From contig JADGJT010000420.1 of the NCBI GenBank assembly GCA_027604005.1, positions 1 through 13,769 on the forward strand: a DNA stretch of 13,769 bases. The letters run 5' to 3'. The translations under genes and the position numbers were made by a program. Each line of letters begins with the position of its first letter. Within the stretch, counting starts at the first letter, position 1. This DNA comes from Dinochytrium kinnereticum (taxonomy: Eukaryota; Chytridiomycota; Chytridiomycetes; Chytridiales; Chytridiaceae). The notes beneath the pieces are model-generated. The model ran no database searches. It was not told the origin of the DNA and worked only from the letters and a program-made list of their open reading frames with translations. Positions 10,065 through 13,769 of the stretch are shown one piece after another.

Positions 10065-13000
10065 TTACTTTCTCGACGCGTTGGGATCTACAAGACGCTT
10101 GAAGTACTTGTCGATTGACGCCCCAGCCTTATACCCAAAACTGTTTTTGGCGTTATAAGTAAAGCAGTTAAGCACCATCAGTCTGACGTCGGCCTCAAGC
10201 TGCTTCAAATCCTTATAGCCGCCCTCATTGGCCTTCGTAAGGATGGCTCTAAGGTCTATAGGGTTCTGGATCTTTACGTAATAGTCGGGATACAGAGTGG
10301 GATCGACAGGCTCCAAGAATATCAACGCATCAGGGTGCGCTCGCAATTTCTGAATAATAGTGCTGATGTCTGACTGTCCGCCACTCTTTTCTTCCTTTGC
10401 TTTGGTTTCGATCCTTTCGTGGGGATTGAATGCCGCCGACCATTCGCCTTTAAAGAAAGCTTCCAACTCCTTTCCTTGAGCGTAAACCCAGTCATCTAAA
10501 AACAACCTGTTAGTTTTAATAGACATTATTCATATGGTACCTGGTCTATTGAACAAGAAACAATTGTTCAGCATCAACTCCACGTCTGCCTTTAGCTCGC
10601 CCGATGAAGCATATTGCCCGCCCTCTAGTTTCTTCTGGATCGTGCTGAGATCCATCGGGTGCTTCACAATGTTAGTATATTCCGGAATGCCTAAAGCAAT
10701 GGGATCCACTGGAAGCAAGAAAACTGAGGCGTGTTTGTTCTGTTGAAGCCTTTTAACGAGCTTAAAACATCTCTTCGCATCTGATGGGGAAAGCGACCCA
10801 GTAGGTTTGTCCGGTTTTTTCTTCGTTTCTGAAATTGAGGAGCTTTGAGGAGGCGGCAGACTTGGATGCGCAAGCTTGATGGGAACTTTGAGCTTCACCT
10901 CCTCTTTGGCGGGAGTTTTGACGGGGTTAGCATCGCTTTTAATCAAAATCTTGCTCGGCTTCATATCATCCATCCCTGGTGTCTTTGCAGCATCCCTTCC
11001 AGATAGTTTGCTGGACTTCCCATCCTCTTTCGTTGGTATCTTAACGGATTTTGTGTCGTCTTTAAGCATCTTGTGTGGTTTCGCATCATCCTTTGCGAAT
11101 TGCTTGAAGGATAATGTATCTTCTTTCGTCGGAGCTTTCGACGATTTCAATTCATCCTTTGGCCTTCTCTCTGGAGTTTTAGAAGCTGTGCCATCAGAGG
11201 GCTTTGCACTCGTCGAAATAGAACTCAAGCCAGAGGCATTCTCCGACGTCCTAACCTCCTGGTCAAATGCTTTGAGCATCTTCAATGCATCTTGATGCAC
11301 CTGCGTTTGAGGAGGGTTGAATTTCGTCGCATTTTGGAAAATCAGACGCCCTTTCTCGACGAATTCTTCCAAAGATTTGATCTTGCCCTCCTTTAGTGAA
11401 CTCTTCAAAGTTGAAAAATCCATTGGCTGCTTGATAATATCAAAATATGTAGGAAGATTCAAAGCAATTGGATCCACCTTTGATAGTTAGAAAGGCTAAA
11501 CATTTCTAACATACCGGCAACATAAACCACGCGGCTTCCGGCTTTGCAGTCATCGTTTTCCATATTTTCCTGCATCTCTTGTAAAATTCCACAGCGTAAT
11601 CAGACCTTTGTCCTGCTGCCTCCTCCCTTACCCTCACCCTTTCCCTTTCCCTATCCCTATCCCTATCCCTTTCCCTTTCCCTTTCCCTATCCTTTTCCTT
11701 TTCCTTTTCCTTTTTTTCCCTTTCCCTTTCCCTTTCCTTTTCCCTTTCCTTTTCCCTTTCCCTCTCCTTCTCCCTTTCTTTGTCTTTGTCCCTTTCTTTT
11801 TCCTTTTCTTTTAAGGCAGTAAATGATATTTCTCCCGATTTCGAAAGCGAGGTTGGCGAAGCGGGTGTCTTGGTGGGATAAGATGCCAACTTAAGACTCG
11901 TATTAATAGGCTTCTGTGCTATGCCATCCTTCTCCGCAGGCGATTCATAAATCATGATATCGTTAAAAAATGACTCAAGCTTCTTAGCTTGCTTATAGAC
12001 GGGGCTGAATTCCGCATTGTACTTGAAGCAATTTGAAAAAATTAAACGAATATCGTCGAAAAAGAGTCCAATGTCGTTTCTATATCGTCCACCTTCTAGC
12101 TTCTTTTGAGCTGTGGAGAGGTCCATTGGCTTCTTAATGATCTCCGAATAATTCGGTGCGACTGAATCATCTACGGGCAGCACGAAAGGAGCAGAAGAAG
12201 GGTGATTTCGTAACTTCGTCAAAAACGACTTGCACCGGTTGACGAAAGCTGGGTCAGCAGTGACTCGCTCGGACTTAGACTTTGGCTGTGAAGCATCCAG
12301 CCTCGGTTTCGGCTTGGGAGTCTCTGGAGGAATCTTTCCGGGAGGTTTAATCACTTCAGACTCCTCACGTTGAAGCTTCGGTTTTTTCGCTACAGAGAGA
12401 TCATCCCCTTCTGCTTCCCTCTTTAGTGAATTCTGAATCAGATATAAGTATGAGTTCGAAACAGAAATTGGCGAATACCACTGAGTGAGCCTCCGCCTTG
12501 CTCTCCGACAACGTGGTTAGTTGCACAGATGGGGTTGAGGACATTCTTATAACCAACTTTGGTTTTGGTATTGGTTCAACTGGTACTTGCTGCTCAATAA
12601 CGACCTGGGGTGGGGTCGGGGGTATTTTCACAGGCTCAGGAAATGGTTCATAGAGCTGCTCACACACACGAAGTAGGTGAGCTTTGACTCGTATCTCCTT
12701 CGTTGCTCTGACGTCGTTAGTCAAAAGTATAATAGCATAGCTTACTTCAGCAAAAACCAGAGACGCGATGACACTTCAGGAATTTTGAATATCTCCTTAG
12801 CTCGATCGAAATCTGTGGGGTCCCTCTTCGGCAACTTCAAAGAGGAGGATTGAATGCCCTCCTGTATCTGTGCATCCTTTCCAGGCTCCTGAGTTTGAGA
12901 AGCTTCAAAATCTTTCATACGGGTAGCATGATTGCTCGCGAGAGTGAGTGCGAAGGAGGCCAAAGATTTTGCAACATGGTAGCGTATGTAAGAAGAAGGG

Positions 13001-13749
13001 TCTGCCTCTAAAAGGCCAAAGAGATACAGCAAAACTTCGACATTTTGCAAACGAGTCAACATTAGGAGACTGTCCAAGGCGATTAGTCGAACAAAATTAC
13101 AGTTCCCAAATCTATAACAGTCAGCGAACTCTACGGATAAGTACATACTCTGAATAAGGAAGGAAACGGTTTAAATTCACGGGCTGCAAACCGCATAGCA
13201 TCCACCTCAAAAAAGCCTTTAAAAAGTAAGGACCACTTTATCCTAGTAGACCTACCTCTAAACAGCATACTGTAACAACATTCTGATAAGATGAATTTAA
13301 CCGATCAAGAAGGAGATAACGTTCGACCTCTTCAACAGTTTCTAAGAAGAAAAACCTCTCGTCCGGCGTGAGCATATCAATTTCTAATGGAGCCTCCTTT
13401 TCCTTCTCTTTAGGCAATTCTTCCCGTATCTCGTCGATTGGATCAAAAACCTCCACAAGGCTATCATACTCAGTCAAGCTGGCACTAAATGTGCTCGAAC
13501 TGCTAGCCTTGGGTTGAGCAGCAGCAGGCCTTCGCATGATAGGAGTGAATGAAGACGACAAAGCCGAAATAAGGGCTGAAACAAAGAACGCATCCGAATA
13601 CTAATACCATCAGCTTTAATTACTTAAAAATAACCAACCCGATTGGATTCGTTGTCATTATATCTCAGCAAGTCCAGTACATACCGTCGACATCTAAGAG
13701 GTACTTTCCCGGCCGAATCTCGAGCAGAGCAGAGGGCCATAGTCATAGC
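10065..13749 (-). CDS. TAF2: TAF2-like TFIID subunit with four bromodomains (5' end outside window)
   Basis: C-terminal 1127 residues of a TAF2-type subunit of TFIID, which recognises core promoters for RNA polymerase II. Exons (minus): 13749-13635, 13575-13256, 13216-13149, 13111-12746, 12707-12479, 12432-11515, 11477-10541, 10495-10065, 3384 nt in one frame. An acceptor at 13750-13751 shows that the gene continues to the right. The helical-repeat region of TAF2 is recognisable: LDLLRYNDN, ALISALSSSFTP (human ALVDALASS), LDRLNSSYQNVVTVCCLEAF, PYSEFGNCNFVRLIALDSLL (human SYAEYGHFVDVRIAALEAL) and YIRYHVAKSLASFAL. After a Pro-rich bridge (291-366) come bromodomains at about 429-527, 645-747, 904-1007 and 1026-1120. 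They are separated by a K/E/R tract (573-637) and a Lys-rich repeat linker (781-873). Each bromodomain keeps the acetyl-lysine Asn (505, 726, 982, 1099). Human TAF2 has no bromodomain. The aminopeptidase-like N-terminal half would lie beyond the window. Confidence 0.86.
10089..10373 (-). other. Bromodomain 4 of the TAF2-like protein
   Basis: Residues about 1026-1120, ending seven residues before the stop codon. ALIFLEPVDPTLYPDYYVKI, then QNPIDLRAIL, then NCFTYN with Asn1099. PIDL replaces the common PMDL. It is contained in the last exon. Confidence 0.88.
10428..10784 (-). other. Bromodomain 3 of the TAF2-like protein (split by a 45-nt intron)
   Basis: Residues about 904-1007. ASVFLLPVDPIALGIPEY, then IVKHPMDLSTIQKKL, then NNCFLFN with Asn982. 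The intron at 10496-10540 falls just after the acetyl-lysine Asn, before DDWVYAQGKELEAFF (helix C). Confidence 0.88.
10875..11153 (-). repeat. Degenerate 30-33-nt coding repeat in the bromodomain 2-3 linker
   Basis: Residues about 781-873 consist of roughly nine imperfect 10-11-residue units, such as ELKSSKAPTKE, DAKPHKMLKD, DTKSVKIPTKE, DGKSSKLSGRD, DMKPSKILIKS and DANPVKTPAKE. The consensus is roughly acidic-x-K-x-x-K-hydrophobic-x-x-K-acidic. At DNA level this is a diverged minisatellite of about 30-33 nt. The linker is probably disordered and strongly basic. Confidence 0.7.
11253..11598 (-). other. Bromodomain 2 of the TAF2-like protein (split by a 37-nt intron)
   Basis: Residues about 645-747. 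AAWFMLPV / DPIALNLPTYFDIIKQ, then PMDFSTL, then NATKFN with Asn726. A 37-nt intron (11478-11514) falls inside the ZA loop, between P672 and V673. The motif has NATKFN rather than the usual NC-x-YN, a mild divergence. Confidence 0.87.
11620..11814 (-). repeat. Polypurine/polypyrimidine tract encoding a K/E/R/D run
   Basis: About 195 nt made almost wholly of CCCTTT-, CCCTAT- and CCTTTT-like hexamers on the plus strand, i.e. a nearly pure purine tract on the coding strand. It encodes alternating E/K/R/D residues 573-637 between bromodomains 1 and 2. Such stretches form long charged helices or disordered spacers and are prone to length change by slippage. The mirror-like purine asymmetry could allow triplex structure. 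Confidence 0.85.
11950..12246 (-). other. Bromodomain 1 of the TAF2-like protein
   Basis: Residues about 429-527 of the visible protein. The ZA loop reads APFVLPVDDSVAPNY followed by IIKKPMDLST; the helix B end reads NCFKYN with the acetyl-lysine-binding Asn at 505. This is the most canonical of the four, with a P-F pair in the usual WPF shelf position. Confidence 0.9.
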
Positions 13750-13769
13750 CTATACGGAATTAGGATATA

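Noticed and set aside
10876..11295. 139-codon plus-strand open frame
   Set aside because: Antisense to the Lys-rich linker of the TAF2-like gene; low lysine/stop content of the complementary strand explains it, and no domain is recognisable.
11640..11700. CCCTAT runs resembling telomere repeats
   Set aside because: Fungal telomeres are usually CCCTAA-type. Here the units vary, lie in the middle of a coding exon and keep the reading frame.
11544..11822. Plus-strand frame rich in Phe-Pro repeats
   Set aside because: It is the antisense shadow of the K/E/R tract in the TAF2-like gene; composition is forced by the repeat, and the minus frame contains real bromodomains on both sides.

Overview
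The window looks like nuclear DNA of a compact, intron-rich eukaryote, most likely a flagellated (zoosporic) early-diverging fungus such as a chytrid. It holds five protein genes. Their coding sequences are cut by many small introns (37 to 128 nt, most under 65 nt), and the gaps between genes are 34 to 105 nt. The gene set argues against yeasts, moulds and mushrooms. A CCDC87-like protein and a UBE2U-like E2 are expected in lineages with motile flagella. An Integrator subunit (INTS6) is expected in animals and many protists but not in most fungi. Another unicellular opisthokont cannot be excluded from sequence alone.

Layout, left to right. (1) 1-3422, minus strand: CCDC87-like protein, C-terminus cut off by the window start, 13 exons modelled. 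(2) 3528-5077, minus: UBE2U-like ubiquitin-conjugating enzyme, 8 exons, 364 aa, complete. (3) 5159-9273, minus: INTS6-like von Willebrand A protein of the Integrator complex, 12 exons, about 1184 aa, complete. (4) 9329-10030, plus: UBE2E-class ubiquitin-conjugating enzyme, 5 exons including a 27-nt microexon, 165 aa, complete. (5) 10065-13749 and beyond, minus: C-terminal 1127 aa of a TAF2-like TFIID subunit that runs on, in frame, into four bromodomains. The N-terminal part lies beyond the right edge. In every model the exon lengths and intron phases close into one reading frame.

Organisation. CCDC87 and UBE2U are head-to-tail neighbours, and both have mammalian orthologues linked to testis or sperm, so the pair may be a small flagellar neighbourhood. 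INTS6 and UBE2E diverge with only 55 nt between their start codons, so they must share a promoter or have promoters inside each other. UBE2E and TAF2 converge with 34 nt between stop codons, so their 3' UTRs almost certainly overlap. TAF2 (transcription initiation) and INTS6 (termination of paused transcription) both act on RNA polymerase II, but nothing suggests that they are co-regulated.

Most notable points: the TAF2 plus four-bromodomain architecture; an Integrator subunit in a probable fungus whose usual C-terminal domain is replaced by an RG-rich tail; and a full-length UBE2U, including its non-catalytic C-terminal motifs, beside a flagellar gene. No tRNA, rRNA, mobile element or CRISPR array was seen. 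Residue numbers refer to the spliced models given here; for the right-hand gene they count from the first visible residue.
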